Of a stretch of 64,000 nt of DNA, positions 53,505 to 63,100 are shown piece by piece. This DNA is from Deltaproteobacteria bacterium. GTDB taxonomy: Bacteria; Desulfobacterota; SM23-61. The notes beneath the pieces are model-generated. The model made no database searches. It saw only the letters and a program-made list of their open reading frames with translations, and was not told the DNA's origin. Both the position numbers and the translations under genes were made by a program. Location: positions 1-64,000 of the forward strand of contig VGSF01000015.1 of NCBI GenBank assembly GCA_016875165.1. The letters are read 5' to 3'. Position 1 is the first letter of the stretch. Every line of letters begins with the position of its first letter.

Positions 53505-55080
53505 ACCCTAACTCCTTCAGATTCGTTTCTATGGCTTTATCCAGTTTGTGGCCTTCAGTCATCTGCTGTCGAAGCTGTCCCGTGAGCCTTTTCATCTTCT
53601 CCTCGAAGGGCTCGCCGTCGTCCTCCTGCGCCTCCGCACCCACGTACCGTCCAGGGGTGAGAACGTGGCCGTGCTTGCGGATTTCCTCCAGTTTTGCCGC
53701 CTTGCAAAAGCCTGGCACATCCTTGTACTTCCCCGCTCCCTTCTCTCCCCGCCATGCGTGGTAGGTGCCAGCGATGCGGGCGATATCATCATTTGTTAAT
53801 TCACGGTGGGTACGGTCCACCATCCGCCCGAGTTTACGGGTGTCGATGAAAAGCACTTCTCCCCGGCGGTTGCGAAAGCGGTAGTTCTTCTTGTCCCGGG
53901 CGAGGAACCAGAGGCAGGCCGGTATCTGCGTCGAATAGAAAAGTTGACCCGGCAGCGCGACCATGCAGTCCACCAGATCGGCCTCGATGAGGTTTCTGCG
54001 AATCTCACCCTCCCCGGATTGGTTGGAGGACATCGAGCCGTTCGCGAGAACGAAGCCGGCCAGCGCGGTCGGCGCGAGATGGTGCACCATATGTTGTACC
54101 CAGGCAAAGTTGGCATTTCCCGCGGGTGGGATGCCGTATTTCCAGCGTTTGTCCTCCCGGAGAAGCTCACCCCGCCAATCGCTCACATTGAATGGCGGAT
54201 TTGCAAGGATGTAATCGGCCTTCAGATCCGGATGCCGGTCGTTGTGGAAGCTGTCGCCGTGGGCGATCTGGCCCTCGATGCCGCGAATGGCAAGGTTCAT
54301 CTTGGCAAGCCGCCATGTGGTGTAGTTCGACTCCTGACCGTAAATGGCAATGTCCCCCCCCGCTTTGCCGCCATTGCTATTCCCCTTGGCATGTGCGTGA
54401 ATGAATTCGATGGACTGTACGAACATCCCCGAGGAGCCGCAGCAGGGGTCGTACACCCGCCCTTTGAAGGGTTCGAGCATCTCGACCAGCAGTTTGACCA
54501 CGCAACGCGGGGTGTAAAACTCTCCGCCTTTCTTGCCTTCGGCGCTGGCAAACTGGGAGAGAAAATACTCATAAACCCTCCCCAGAATGTCCTTGGAGCG
54601 GCTCTCCTTGTCACCAAGAAGAATGTTTGTAACGAGGTCGATGAGCTGCCCGAGGCGCTGCTTATCGAGGGCCGGACGGGCGTAATCCTTGGGTAGCACG
54701 CCCTTAAGCGAGGGGTTATCGCGTTCGATGCCGGTCATCGCGTCATCTACAAGCTGACCGATGGTTGCTTGTTTGGCCTGGGCCTTGAGGTGGGACCAGC
54801 GGGCCTCAGGAGGCACCCAAAAGATGTTCTTTGCCCGATACTCGTCCGGATCCTCGGGATCGGCGCCCTGCAACTTCTCGGCCACGAGTTTGGCGTGCTG
54901 CTCCTCGAAGGCGTCGGAAATGTATTTGAGGAAGATCAGCCCGAGAACGACATGCTTGTACTCGGCCGCATCCATATTGTTACGCAGAGCATCTGCCGTC
55001 TGCCAGAGCTTGGCCTCAAAGCCAAGGTTGGCGGCGGTGGAGTTCACGGATCCTTGACTGGTTTTCTTCATTTTCGGCAT
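53491..55080 (-). CDS. hsdM: Type I restriction-modification methyltransferase subunit M
   Basis: 529 residues. SAM motif [15 protein letters not shown] near residue 212 and catalytic NPPF ([15 protein letters not shown] near 280) define an N6-adenine methyltransferase. The N-terminal helical domain ([20 protein letters not shown]) is typical. ATG 55080 is used; a second ATG a few codons in is possible. It leads the M-S-4HB-R operon, and a 35-codon frame lies directly upstream. Confidence 0.95.
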   Translation of the reverse strand: MPKMKKTSQGSVNSTAANLGFEAKLWQTADALRNNMDAAEYKHVVLGLIFLKYISDAFEEQHAKLVAEKLQGADPEDPDEYRAKNIFWVPPEARWSHLKAQAKQATIGQLVDDAMTGIERDNPSLKGVLPKDYARPALDKQRLGQLIDLVTNILLGDKESRSKDILGRVYEYFLSQFASAEGKKGGEFYTPRCVVKLLVEMLEPFKGRVYDPCCGSSGMFVQSIEFIHAHAKGNSNGGKAGGDIAIYGQESNYTTWRLAKMNLAIRGIEGQIAHGDSFHNDRHPDLKADYILANPPFNVSDWRGELLREDKRWKYGIPPAGNANFAWVQHMVHHLAPTALAGFVLANGSMSSNQSGEGEIRRNLIEADLVDCMVALPGQLFYSTQIPACLWFLARDKKNYRFRNRRGEVLFIDTRKLGRMVDRTHRELTNDDIARIAGTYHAWRGEKGAGKYKDVPGFCKAAKLEEIRKHGHVLTPGRYVGAEAQEDDGEPFEEKMKRLTGQLRQQMTEGHKLDKAIETNLKELGYGGR

Positions 55081-55083
55081 GCG

Positions 55084-55191
55084 TCACCTTTTTTGAAACG
55101 GCATTATGGGAAGGTCCTCGTTGGCATCCACTAATAATTGGGCCATTTCCTCCCGGCGGAACAGATCTTCGCCCAGCCCTTTTTTCCCCAC
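55084..55191 (-). CDS. Possible 35-residue leader protein upstream of hsdM
   Basis: From GTG 55191, preceded by ggaaggaag, to a TGA four bases before hsdM. The product includes EDLFRREEMAQLLVDANEDL, which has protein-like composition. It could be a regulatory upstream ORF, an intact microprotein or a remnant. No family is recognised. Confidence 0.3.
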   Translation of the reverse strand: MGKKGLGEDLFRREEMAQLLVDANEDLPIMPFQKR

Positions 55192-55282
55192 CTTCCTTCC
55201 TGTCTCATCGCAAGATCCCCATTGCTTAAAGAAGAATGGGACAGAGTTCCTTTCACAGTGTTGCCGCGGAGTTATCCCTCAG

Positions 55283-55600
55283 CTATTCCGGAACCCACCG
55301 TCCCTGCTTCTTTATCTCGTCGTACATTGCATCCGGCGCCAGATCGATTTCACCGGGCCATATGACCGCCCCATATTCCACATAGGCCTTGGCAAATAGA
55401 ACCGGATCGCGCAGTTGAGCAAATATGCCTGCGCTGTCACTCATAACAAGCCGTGACATATCAACTTCACCCTTCGCACCATCCATGAACTTCACTGCGA
55501 GACGGTAGCCTGGAAAGGCATGGACCTCTACGACCCTCCAAGGTGCGCGGGGAATTACTCCAGGGGCGGAATCTTGTATGGACTCTGTTTGGTTTCGCAT
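55283..55600 (-). CDS. DUF2442 domain protein
   Basis: 105 residues from ATG 55600 (ggagg upstream); a longer frame to 55645 is open. VVEVHAFPGYRLAVKFMDG, then GEVDMSRL and AVIWPGEIDLAPDAMYDEI, are the DUF2442 pattern. Overlaps the DUF4160 gene upstream. The pair is common on mobile and island DNA and has been listed as toxin-antitoxin-like, without clear function. Confidence 0.8.
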   Translation of the reverse strand: MRNQTESIQDSAPGVIPRAPWRVVEVHAFPGYRLAVKFMDGAKGEVDMSRLVMSDSAGIFAQLRDPVLFAKAYVEYGAVIWPGEIDLAPDAMYDEIKKQGRWVPE

Positions 55601-55815
55601 AATTTCCAATCCTCCATCAGTTCGTTTCGGTGTTGAGCTGCCCATTCCATAACCAAGGATAACGCTCTTCGCGGCAAAGCGCCACGGATGACTTCCAGTG
55701 TCCGAATGTCGATCAGCGCCTCGAATTCTCCGTAGAGGGCGTGAAAATGGGGCGGCGCGTGCTCCTGCCAGAACATCTGAATTAAAATTCCGTAAAATGC
55801 ACTTATTGTCGGCAA
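55555..55815 (-). CDS. DUF4160 domain protein
   Basis: 86 residues. MPTISAFYGILIQMFWQEHA then PPHFHALYGEFEA is the DUF4160 signature, with conserved His residues. It overlaps the DUF2442 gene by 46 bp in another frame, so the two are translated together. Its biochemical role is unknown. Confidence 0.82.
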   Translation of the reverse strand: MPTISAFYGILIQMFWQEHAPPHFHALYGEFEALIDIRTLEVIRGALPRRALSLVMEWAAQHRNELMEDWKLCETKQSPYKIPPLE

Positions 55816-55901
55816 AATCTCCCTCCCATGGATGCCGCGCTCACTTGGAGCGCATCAAAATTCCGTGTTCGGTGAATACGTAAAGGCCAATACCTGATGT
55901 G

Positions 55902-56183
55902 CTAGCCTCTTTTTAAGGTCACAATTTGTGACCTTAAACGGGCTTGCATAACTTCAGACCACCAGGCATTTGTTTCTTGCATAGTCAACTGAAACATGAA
56001 ATCTTCTGGAAACCTGTCCTTATGCCGTTTTACTGCCTGGTTTAGAACCTTGGTAGATACTTCGTAAAGCTCTGCTAAATCACGGTCAAACATAACCTTC
56101 TGCCCGCGTATAAGAAATATTGCCCGTTCAATCCGCTCCACTGGGATCAAAGAACTATCCTTGGATATTGTCATCTCTGTCAT
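55902..56183 (-). CDS. ORF6N domain protein, cut off after the core
   Basis: 93 residues. [38 protein letters not shown] and [12 protein letters not shown] are the ORF6N DNA-binding domain known from phages and islands. Full-length members are usually longer, continuing after [11 protein letters not shown] to a YLPYAFTEQG-type region. Here translation stops right after LKRG. The stop lies just past a 27-bp palindrome (55912-55938), suggesting loss of the 3' half by recombination there. Confidence 0.75.
   Translation of the reverse strand: MTEMTISKDSSLIPVERIERAIFLIRGQKVMFDRDLAELYEVSTKVLNQAVKRHKDRFPEDFMFQLTMQETNAWWSEVMQARLRSQIVTLKRG
55912..55938. repeat. 27-bp palindrome at the end of the ORF6N gene
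   Basis: TTTAAGGTCACAA and its exact complement flank a single central base. On the minus strand it encodes LRSQIVTLK. It has the same form (13+1+13) as the palindrome at 56218-56244. Confidence 0.8.
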
Positions 56184-56199
56184 CCCTTTTTAATTTACT

Positions 56200-56469
56200 T
56201 TATTCAATCGGCAATGGTTCAGGGTCGCAAATTGCGACCCTGAACGGACTTTTTTTAGTTCGAGTCTCAGCGACTACTTGCCGATTAGGTCTTCTAATCC
56301 GTTTCTCCTTGGCTTCCATCCACCGATCGATTTTTTCTCTTCTGAATCGCCAGGCCGTTCCGACTTTGGATGCGGGGATTTTACCCTGCTGGGCAAGTTT
56401 GTAAATCAGATCCGGGCTTAATTTGAGGTATTGAGCAACTTCTTTCACGGTCAACCATGTATCCGTCAT
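56200..56469 (-). CDS. Excisionase-type helix-turn-helix protein
   Basis: 89 residues from ATG 56469; ATG 56487 is possible. LTVKEVAQYLKLSPDLIYKL, QGKIPASKVGTAWRFRREKI is the MerR/excisionase-like HTH_17 domain. The C-terminal 20 residues (after RTKKSPF) lie over a palindrome and look like ORF6N sequence read in another frame. Such proteins act as recombination directionality factors or small regulators. No integrase is present nearby. Confidence 0.75.
   Translation of the reverse strand: MTDTWLTVKEVAQYLKLSPDLIYKLAQQGKIPASKVGTAWRFRREKIDRWMEAKEKRIRRPNRQVVAETRTKKSPFRVAICDPEPLPIE
56218..56244. repeat. 27-bp palindrome at the end of the HTH gene
   Basis: TTCAGGGTCGCAA and its complement around one central base. 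It shares the TT-N-A-R-GGTC-R-CAA half-site with 55912-55938. Read one frame over on the minus strand it gives SQFATLN, close to the SQIVTLK of the ORF6N gene. Confidence 0.8.
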
Positions 56470-56636
56470 ATCTTCTTTCCATTCCATACTAATTTATTCC
56501 AGCCAATACCAGCATATCTTAGAAAAATGGGCAAATTAAGTCAACAATTTCTTGAATCTAAAGGAGAGAACTTTTTCAGGGGAAGGTTATGAACCCTGGA
56601 GGAAAATGGGGTCATGGACAATTGGGGTCAGGCAAC

Positions 56637-56660
56637 GGTAATAAGGTATTTCTTATTACC
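56637..56660. repeat. REP-like hairpin in the right part of the island
   Basis: ggtaataag (56637-56645) pairs with cttattacc (56652-56660), preceded by ggggtca repeats (56609 and 56624). It resembles the palindromes associated with REP-type transposases, and a fragment of such a gene lies 80 bp to the right. Confidence 0.45.
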
Positions 56661-56740
56661 CCTTTTCATCAGATTGCTTTTCATCTCCTCTATTCATCTG
56701 GCCAATTCCTTATCCTTTTCCATCAGACTCTCAATTTTAA

Positions 56741-56812
56741 TTACTGCCTCACTTGATCCTTAACCTCATAATATTTCCTCTGATGCCCCATAGGAAGACC
56801 ATCTAAAACAAA
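56741..56812 (-). pseudogene. Fragment of a REP-associated (Y1) transposase
   Basis: 23 codons read FVLDGLPMGHQRKYYEVKDQ and end in a stop. The YYEVKDQ segment resembles the C-terminal end of RAYT-type tyrosine transposases. The rest of the gene is absent, since the frame is cut at the right direct repeat (56820). The 56488-56953 gap otherwise holds the hairpin at 56637 and the repeat. Confidence 0.4.
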
Positions 56813-56819
56813 TTGCCGG

Positions 56820-56937
56820 TACCGCAACAACCGACCTCCCTTCGAAGATAATTTGCCCGTGTTGCAAGAAGGGCCGTTAGTGGGAAAACAAGTAGACCGG
56901 AAGCTCTTGGCCAATGTCATGGAGAGCTATCGATAGA
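56820..56937. repeat. Right copy of the 118-bp direct repeat flanking the defence island
   Basis: Identical over 118 bp to the korB 3' end at 44952-45069 including the stop codon, but with no korB 5' part. Right of it comes ordinary chromosome (hypB, convergent). It is therefore the leftover korB end displaced by island insertion, or a duplicated attachment-like site. Confidence 0.95.
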
Positions 56938-56953
56938 AGGAGGAAATACCCTT

Positions 56954-57649
56954 TTAGGATTCTGAACCCTTTTTCTTGCGCTGCCTAATTTGCTGCTTCA
57001 ACCAATCGCCCCATCGATCCAATCCTTCACCGGTGCGGCAGGAGACCCGGAAAATATTCAGGCGGGGGTTGATCTTCAAAGCTCTTTCTTCAATCAGATC
57101 CAGGTTGCAATCGCAGAAAGGCAGGAGGTCAATCTTGTTGATCAGGAGGACGGTGGACTCGTGGAACATCAGGGGATACTTAAGCGGCTTATCATCCCCT
57201 TCGGCAACGCTTAAAATCATGGCCTTGAAGTCTTCTCCCAGGTTGAACTCAGCCGGGCAGACCAGGTTGCCCACGTTCTCGATGAATAAAAGATCCAGGC
57301 GCTCAATCTCCAGATTTCTCAGGGCTTCCTGGATCATGTTGCTGTCCAGATGGCAGGCCCCGCCGGTGTTGATCTGAACCACCGGGGCCCCGGTTTGACT
57401 GATCCGTTCAGCATCATAGGTGGACTGGATGTCTCCCTCAACGACTCCGATGCGCCACTCATCTTTTAAGGAGCGGATGGTCCGCTCCAAAAGCGAGGTC
57501 TTTCCGGCTCCGGGAGAGCTCATGAGATTAATGACCAGAAGCTGCTTTTCAGCGAACCTTCTGCGATTTTCTTCGGCGATGCGCTGATTGGCTTCCAGAA
57601 TATTTTTAACAACCGATATCTTTACAGAATTCCCCACCTCATCCCTCAC
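56954..57649 (-). CDS. hypB: Hydrogenase nickel incorporation GTPase HypB
   Basis: 231 residues. P-loop MSSPGAGKTSLLERTI near residue 45, then VVEGDIQSTYDAERI, the metal-site GGACHLDSNMI, ENVGNLVCPAEFNLGED and NKIDLLPFC. HypB uses GTP to load nickel into [NiFe]-hydrogenases. No His-rich or CxxCGC N-terminal nickel store is present. It lies downstream of fdhE and the formate dehydrogenase genes, hinting at a linked hydrogenase elsewhere; hypA is not in the window. Confidence 0.93.
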   Translation of the reverse strand: MRDEVGNSVKISVVKNILEANQRIAEENRRRFAEKQLLVINLMSSPGAGKTSLLERTIRSLKDEWRIGVVEGDIQSTYDAERISQTGAPVVQINTGGACHLDSNMIQEALRNLEIERLDLLFIENVGNLVCPAEFNLGEDFKAMILSVAEGDDKPLKYPLMFHESTVLLINKIDLLPFCDCNLDLIEERALKINPRLNIFRVSCRTGEGLDRWGDWLKQQIRQRKKKGSES

Positions 57650-57658
57650 TTCCTCTTT

Positions 57659-58510
57659 TTATCGCACTCCAATAAAAAGTTCGAGCGGACGGGCATACCC
57701 TTCTTCCTGGGCCAGGTGGTCCAGATGGAGGGTAAGATAATCTTCCACCTCCCAATCCGGCACTTCATCCCTATCCCGGGAGTCCACGGTTTTCAGGTAG
57801 CGTTTACAGTGTAAACAGATGTCCACGCGATATTCCGTTTCTCCTTCAACCTGGAAATAGGTGAATTTTTCTTGATCTTCATTTTGGCAATAAGGACATT
57901 TCATCCGGGGAAAATCCCATTCGGTGGCGCAGAGAGAACAATGCAGAACCCGTTTCCCCTCTTTTCCCCGAATCTCCCCCATACCCGGCAGGCCCCCGCA
58001 GAAAGGGCAATATCCATAGTTCCAGGCGAATTCTTTTTGTTCCTTCCGCCAGTTTTCAGCCTGAACTTCCAGGGTGGGTTTTAAAGCCTGAACGATGAAA
58101 AAAAACAGAAGGCTCCCTTCTTCTCCAAACTCTTCACTAAGGCCGCTTTCCGCAAGCCGGTTTTCCAGAAGGATATGCAAAAAATGCTCGAACCCCACAC
58201 CCCTGGTAGAAATCTTCTTCATCAATGCTTCGTGCTTTGCGGGATTTTGTTCCTTTAACAGGTTCAGCATGCGCAAGAAATATTCTTCCATCCGGGTTGA
58301 GGAAAGGGGGGTTTCGCCCGGTCGCAGATACGGGAATCCCTCTTCCATCTGTATCCTAATTTTCATCGGATCCATCTTAAGCGGGGGGAATGAGCCTTGA
58401 GCTTTCACCTGCTGTTTCTCCAGCAGAATTTTTTCGGCAAGCTCCATGACTTCACGGTAATTGGGCATCTTTTCCTTCTGCCGGCGGAGTCTTTCCAAAT
58501 TCGTATCCAT
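57659..58510 (-). CDS. fdhE: Formate dehydrogenase accessory protein FdhE
   Basis: 283 residues. Rubredoxin-like zinc/iron motifs YCPFCGGLPGMGEI, LHCSLCATEWDFPRMKCPYC and DICLHCKRYLKTVD are spread through the C-terminal half. FdhE acts in maturation of membrane formate dehydrogenase before Tat export. It is transcribed in the same direction as the fdn genes but behind a terminator, so it may have its own promoter. Confidence 0.9.
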   Translation of the reverse strand: MDTNLERLRRQKEKMPNYREVMELAEKILLEKQQVKAQGSFPPLKMDPMKIRIQMEEGFPYLRPGETPLSSTRMEEYFLRMLNLLKEQNPAKHEALMKKISTRGVGFEHFLHILLENRLAESGLSEEFGEEGSLLFFFIVQALKPTLEVQAENWRKEQKEFAWNYGYCPFCGGLPGMGEIRGKEGKRVLHCSLCATEWDFPRMKCPYCQNEDQEKFTYFQVEGETEYRVDICLHCKRYLKTVDSRDRDEVPDWEVEDYLTLHLDHLAQEEGYARPLELFIGVR

Positions 58511-58529
58511 TAAGCAATATCCTTTAGGG

Positions 58530-58615
58530 ACGCAGATGAACAGAAAAAACCGCTAAGAGCTATGCGCATAGCTTTTTAGGGAGATGATCTGCGCCAATCC
58601 GCGTCCAATATTTTT
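58530..58615. repeat. Dispersed gacgcagat repeat between fdnI and fdhE
   Basis: gggacgcagatga (58527 region) and atctgcgccaatccgcgtcc (58585-58605) face each other around taagagctatgcgcatagctttttag, itself a hairpin. It is a looser relative of the repeats at 44097 and 63277. Confidence 0.5.
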
Positions 58616-58667
58616 AGTGGTTATTTTACGTCGCTTCTCTTAGCGAAGTCCAGAAAGAAACAAAGAA

Positions 58668-58700
58668 AGAGGCTTACCCTACAATTCAGAGTAAGCCTCT
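58668..58700 (-). terminator. Terminator after the formate dehydrogenase operon
   Basis: agaggcttac (58668-58677) and gtaagcctct (58691-58700) form a perfect 10-bp stem. On the minus strand a T-rich stretch follows. It ends the fdnGHI transcript and may work in both directions. Confidence 0.8.
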
Positions 58701-58724
58701 TTTGTCAGGTTTACCTCAATTTTT

Positions 58725-59363
58725 TCAAACCGACCGTCTGCCGGCTTCCACGTCCCGCAGCCATTTGGAACGGTGCTTTTTCGCCCAGCCCTTAGTCACA
58801 TAGCCATGGCCCATGACCTGGAAGGTTCCCGGGTTTCCGTAGGTCCCCAGATAAAAATGGATGACCAAAAACCCGCCCAGGACCACAACACCGAGGGCGT
58901 GCAGGACATATAGCCAACGGGTCAACTCCGGGGGGAAGATCGGGAACCACATGAAAATCCCTGTTCCTACCATGATGAACCAGAAGAGAAAGAGCACCAT
59001 GAAGAACATCTTCTGGCCGGCGTTGAACTTTCCGGCTTCGGGCACTTTCTCTACTTCCCACAGATAGCCGCCCATTACGCGGAACCACTTCTTATCGTCT
59101 TCGTCAAAATACAGCGTATCCTTACCCCAGGCTATTAGGGCGAAGAGGAAGGCAATGCCGAAGATGATCCCGACGATGTTGTGGAGCAATTTCATAATGT
59201 AGTGTCCGCCGGGAAAGAAATTGCCAATAAAAGAAAGGGAGTGAAACATCAATCCAAAGCCTGTAAGGAAGAGGAAAAGGCAACTTCCCGCCAGGACCCA
59301 GTGGACCACCCTTTCGAAAACTGTGGAACTGAGAATTAAGTTCTTTGGTTTAGCCATGTTCAC
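58725..59363 (-). CDS. fdnI: Formate dehydrogenase cytochrome b subunit (gamma)
   Basis: 212 residues with four membrane spans. RVVHWVLAGSCLFLFLTGFG, MKLLHNIVGIIFGIAFLFAL and YVLHALGVVVLGGFLVIHFY provide the His ligands for two b hemes. It passes electrons from the periplasmic formate dehydrogenase to the membrane quinone pool. It overlaps fdnH by four bases. Confidence 0.92.
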   Translation of the reverse strand: MNMAKPKNLILSSTVFERVVHWVLAGSCLFLFLTGFGLMFHSLSFIGNFFPGGHYIMKLLHNIVGIIFGIAFLFALIAWGKDTLYFDEDDKKWFRVMGGYLWEVEKVPEAGKFNAGQKMFFMVLFLFWFIMVGTGIFMWFPIFPPELTRWLYVLHALGVVVLGGFLVIHFYLGTYGNPGTFQVMGHGYVTKGWAKKHRSKWLRDVEAGRRSV

Positions 59364-60136
59364 TCACCCCCTTCTTCAGGGCGCTTGGGCCCTTTGATGA
59401 TGTAATGGAAGAACGTTCCCACCAGGGCCGCTCCAATTGCCAGAACCGAAACGGGCTTGAGAAAATCCTTCCACAGATAAACCGAAACGGGCACTGAAGG
59501 GTTAATCGCCAGCTTTTCATACATGCGCACTTTCTCCGGCAACACGTACATCACGTGAGTGCCCTGCACGAACTTGTCTCCGTAAACGGTGGCATCGCCG
59601 CCAAGCGCTTTGGCCCGGGCGTGGGCCTGGGCGATCATCTTCTCTTTAGGTCCGAAGGTCACTGCTCCCGGACCACAGGTCTTGGCGCAGGCCGGAATCT
59701 GGCCATTGCCAATCCGGTCCCAGCAGAGCGTGCATTTGTACACCTTCTTCGTCGCTGAGTCAAAGCGGGGAATTTCAAAGGGACAGACATTGACACAGTA
59801 CTCGCAGCCGATGCATTTCTCCGTGTCGATGACTATAGCCCCCTCGGCAGTTTTAAAGATGCAGCCCGGAACCGGGCAGGCCCGCTGGCAGGCGGCATCT
59901 TCGCAGTGCATGCAGTTGTCTTTGCGGAACAGCCAGCGCACCCCCCCTTCTTTGAGGGGTATCTCGGTAAAGCGCACCAGATTCCATGTGGCCGGAGTGA
60001 GGTCCGGGGGGTTCTGGTGAGTGCCCCGCTGCTGGGTTTTCTCCGCCGGCAGTCTGTTCCATTGCTTACAGGCTACCTGGCAGCCCCGGCAAGCCGTGCA
60101 CTTGGAGACGTCGATGAGCATTACTTTTTCGTTCAT
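59360..60136 (-). CDS. fdnH: Formate dehydrogenase iron-sulfur subunit (beta)
   Basis: 258 residues with four ferredoxin-like clusters: CTACRGCQVACKQW near residue 15, HCEDAACQRACPVPGC, CIGCEYCVNVCPFEIP and CTLCWDRIGNGQIPACAKTC. A single C-terminal membrane helix (FLKPVSVLAIGAALVGTFFH) anchors it. It transfers electrons from FdnG to the cytochrome b subunit. One base separates it from fdnG. Confidence 0.95.
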   Translation of the reverse strand: MNEKVMLIDVSKCTACRGCQVACKQWNRLPAEKTQQRGTHQNPPDLTPATWNLVRFTEIPLKEGGVRWLFRKDNCMHCEDAACQRACPVPGCIFKTAEGAIVIDTEKCIGCEYCVNVCPFEIPRFDSATKKVYKCTLCWDRIGNGQIPACAKTCGPGAVTFGPKEKMIAQAHARAKALGGDATVYGDKFVQGTHVMYVLPEKVRMYEKLAINPSVPVSVYLWKDFLKPVSVLAIGAALVGTFFHYIIKGPKRPEEGGE

Positions 60137-60137
60137 C

Positions 60138-63100
60138 TCACTTCCCCCCTTTCTTCTCGATATTGACCATGAACGCCTTGGACTCCGGTATCATGGTATT
60201 GGGATCGCCGATCGTAGGAGTGAGCAGGTTGGCGCTGTCTCCTCCATCGGGCGGAGTCACCCATCCATAATGCCAGGGGATACCCACCTGGTGCACGGTC
60301 TGGTCGGCAATCTTGAAGGGTTTGAAACGCTCGGTAACAATCGCCTTGGCATCGACTTCGCCGCGGGCTGATTTGACCACCACCCGCTCGCCGTTGCTGA
60401 TTCCTTTTTCTTTGGCCAGCTCTCTGGACAGTTCCACGAACATTTGCGGCTCCAGCTCTACCAGCCAGGGAGTCCAGCGGGTCATAACCCCTGTTTGCCA
60501 ATGTTCGGTTACCCGGTAGGTCGAACAGACCAGGGGGAACCGCGGATCGCAGGTTAAGTACTTGTCCGCACCGGCTCCGATTCCTGGCTCACCGAAGAGC
60601 CTGACCGCAGGGTTTAACTTCTGCGAAGACAGCAGGTTCTTTTCGATGGGACACTCCAAGGGCTCGTAGTGTTCGGGGAAAGGTCCGTCTGCCAAACCTG
60701 CGGCAAAAAGCCGGGCGTGGCCTTCAGGCACCATGATGAAGGGATAGATGTCTCCCGCTGGTTGAGGCCCATCGGGCACATCGCCCTGCCACCTGGAGCC
60801 ATCCCACCAAATCACGGCCCGCTTGGGATCCCAGGGTTTTCCTTCCCAGGTCACCGAGGCGCGATTGTAAATGATCCGGCGGTTAACCGGCCAGCACCAG
60901 GCCCATCCGGGATAAAGCCCGATGCCTGTGGGGTCGGCTTTGCCGCGGCGGGCGGCCATATTCCCTCTTTCCGTGTAGGAGCCGCAGTAGATCCAGCAGC
61001 CGCTGGTGGTGGATCCATCGTCCTGGAGGAAAGCGAAACTTCCTAACTGCTCCCCGGCCTTGGCCACCACGGTCTTCACCTTGGTCTTGGCATCTTCCAC
61101 TTCAATGTCTTTGGCCGTATAACCGTTGATTTCTTTGGCCACGAAGTGGGGATCAGGATGCTTGATCGTCCCGTCCGGGCCTTTGGCCCCGTAGTTCCAG
61201 GAAAGATTCAAGATGGGCTCCGGATAAGCGCCGCCTTTTTCTTTATAGAGCTTGCGCACCTTCTGGTAGAGCGCATGCATGATATCCAGGTCGGGTTTGG
61301 CCTGCCCTGGAGGATTAATGGTTTTATACCGCCATTGCATCAAACGGCTGGAGTTGGTGATGGAACCTTCTTTCTCAAAAGAAGCTGCGCAGGGCAGCAT
61401 GAAGACTTCGGTCTTGATCTTGGAAGGATCTGTTCCCGGGCCTTTCCAGAATGATCCGGTCTCATTGTCGAATAGATTCACGTTGACCATCCAGTCCAGG
61501 GTTTCCATGGCCTTGCGCACTTTGCCGGCATTGGCGCTGGAACAGGCCGGGTTCTGCCCCCAGGCGAAAAACCCCTTGAACTTCCCTTTGGCCATCTGGT
61601 CAAACAGGATCAACCAGGAAGCATTCTGTCCCTCATCCAGTTTGGGAAACCAGGAATATCCGAAATCGTTCTCCTTGGCGGCATTGGCTCCATACATTGC
61701 CTTGAGGAGGCTGACAATGTATTTGGGCCGGTTCTTCCACCAGTTCAGGCTCTTGGGATCCTGAGTTTTGGGAGTGTTTCTTTCAAGAAAATCTGTTAGG
61801 GTTTTATCCGTAGCCCGGGGCATGGGGTTGTATCCGGGTATGATATGGAACAGCAGTGCGTGATCCGTGCCGCCCTGAACATTGGACTCCCCGCGCAGGG
61901 CATTCACTCCTCCTCCGGCCATTCCCATATTGCCGAGGAGCAACTGAATAATGGCCATAGCGCGAATGTTCTGGACGCCTACGGTGTGCTGGGTCCAACC
62001 CATAGCGTAAAGGATGGTTCCCACCTTGTCCGGCTTATGAGTTTCGGTATAAGCCTTATAGACTTTCAGCAGGTCATCCTTGGGCGTTCCGGTGATCTTG
62101 GAAACAAGATCCAGGTTGTAGCGGGAATAATGTTTTTGCAAAAGCTGATAGATGCAATTGGGATTCTGCAGGGTTTTATCCATCTTGGGAATCCCCTTGG
62201 CGTCCATCTGGTACTTCCAGGTGGTTCTATCATACTTCCTTCCTTTGGCGTCATACCCGCTGAAGAGCCCGTCCTGGAAATCGAACTTTTCGTCAACCAG
62301 GAAGGAGGCGTTGGTGTATTCAACCACGTACTCCTTCTGGATCAGGTTGTTCTCCAGGATGTGCTTAATCATCCCGCCTAAGAAAGCGATGTCCGTTCCC
62401 GAACGTAGCGCTGCATATATATGCGCTTTGGCGGCCGAGCGGGTAAACCGGGGATCCACGCAAATTAGCTTGGCTCCCTTTTCCATAGCTTTGTCCACCC
62501 AGCGGAAAGAAATCGGATGATTCTCCGCCGGGTTGCCTCCCATGATCAAGATGACATCCGCATTGGCAATATCATTCCAATGGTTGGTCATCGCCCCCCG
62601 TCCGAACGACTCTGCCAGAGCCGGTACCGTGGGGGAGTGTCATATCCTGGCCTGGAATTCGATGTAAACCAGGCCCAGGCCGCGCAGGAATTTTTGATAG
62701 AGATAACATTCCTCGTTGTCCATGGCCGCACTGCCCACCGAGGCCATGGCTTCAGTGCGGTTAACCGTTTCGCCTTTTTCATTCTTTAGCATGAAGGAGG
62801 CGTCGCGGTCTTTCTTGATATTTTCGGCGATTTTATCCAGGGCAAAATCCCAGGTAACTTCTTTCCACTCTTTGGCAAAAGGAGCCCGGTACATGGGCTT
62901 GCTTAACCGATTGGTATTGTCGGAAAGTTGATAAAGCGACGCCCCTTTGGGACAGAGCGTGCCTTGATTTATGGGATGATCGGGATCACCCTCGGTATTC
63001 ACCACCTTTCCATCCCGGGTGTGCACAATGATCCCGCAGCCCACGCTGCAATAGGGACAGATGGTGGTCGTTTCTTTGGTATATACGATCTTAGAAGGCT

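Noticed and set aside
53806-54696. 296-codon plus-strand frame inside hsdM
   Set aside because: It lies antisense to the methyltransferase motifs; GC-rich codon bias keeps the frame open.
60138-62591. Two separate formate dehydrogenase genes
   Set aside because: The frames are continuous across a UGA at the known selenocysteine position.
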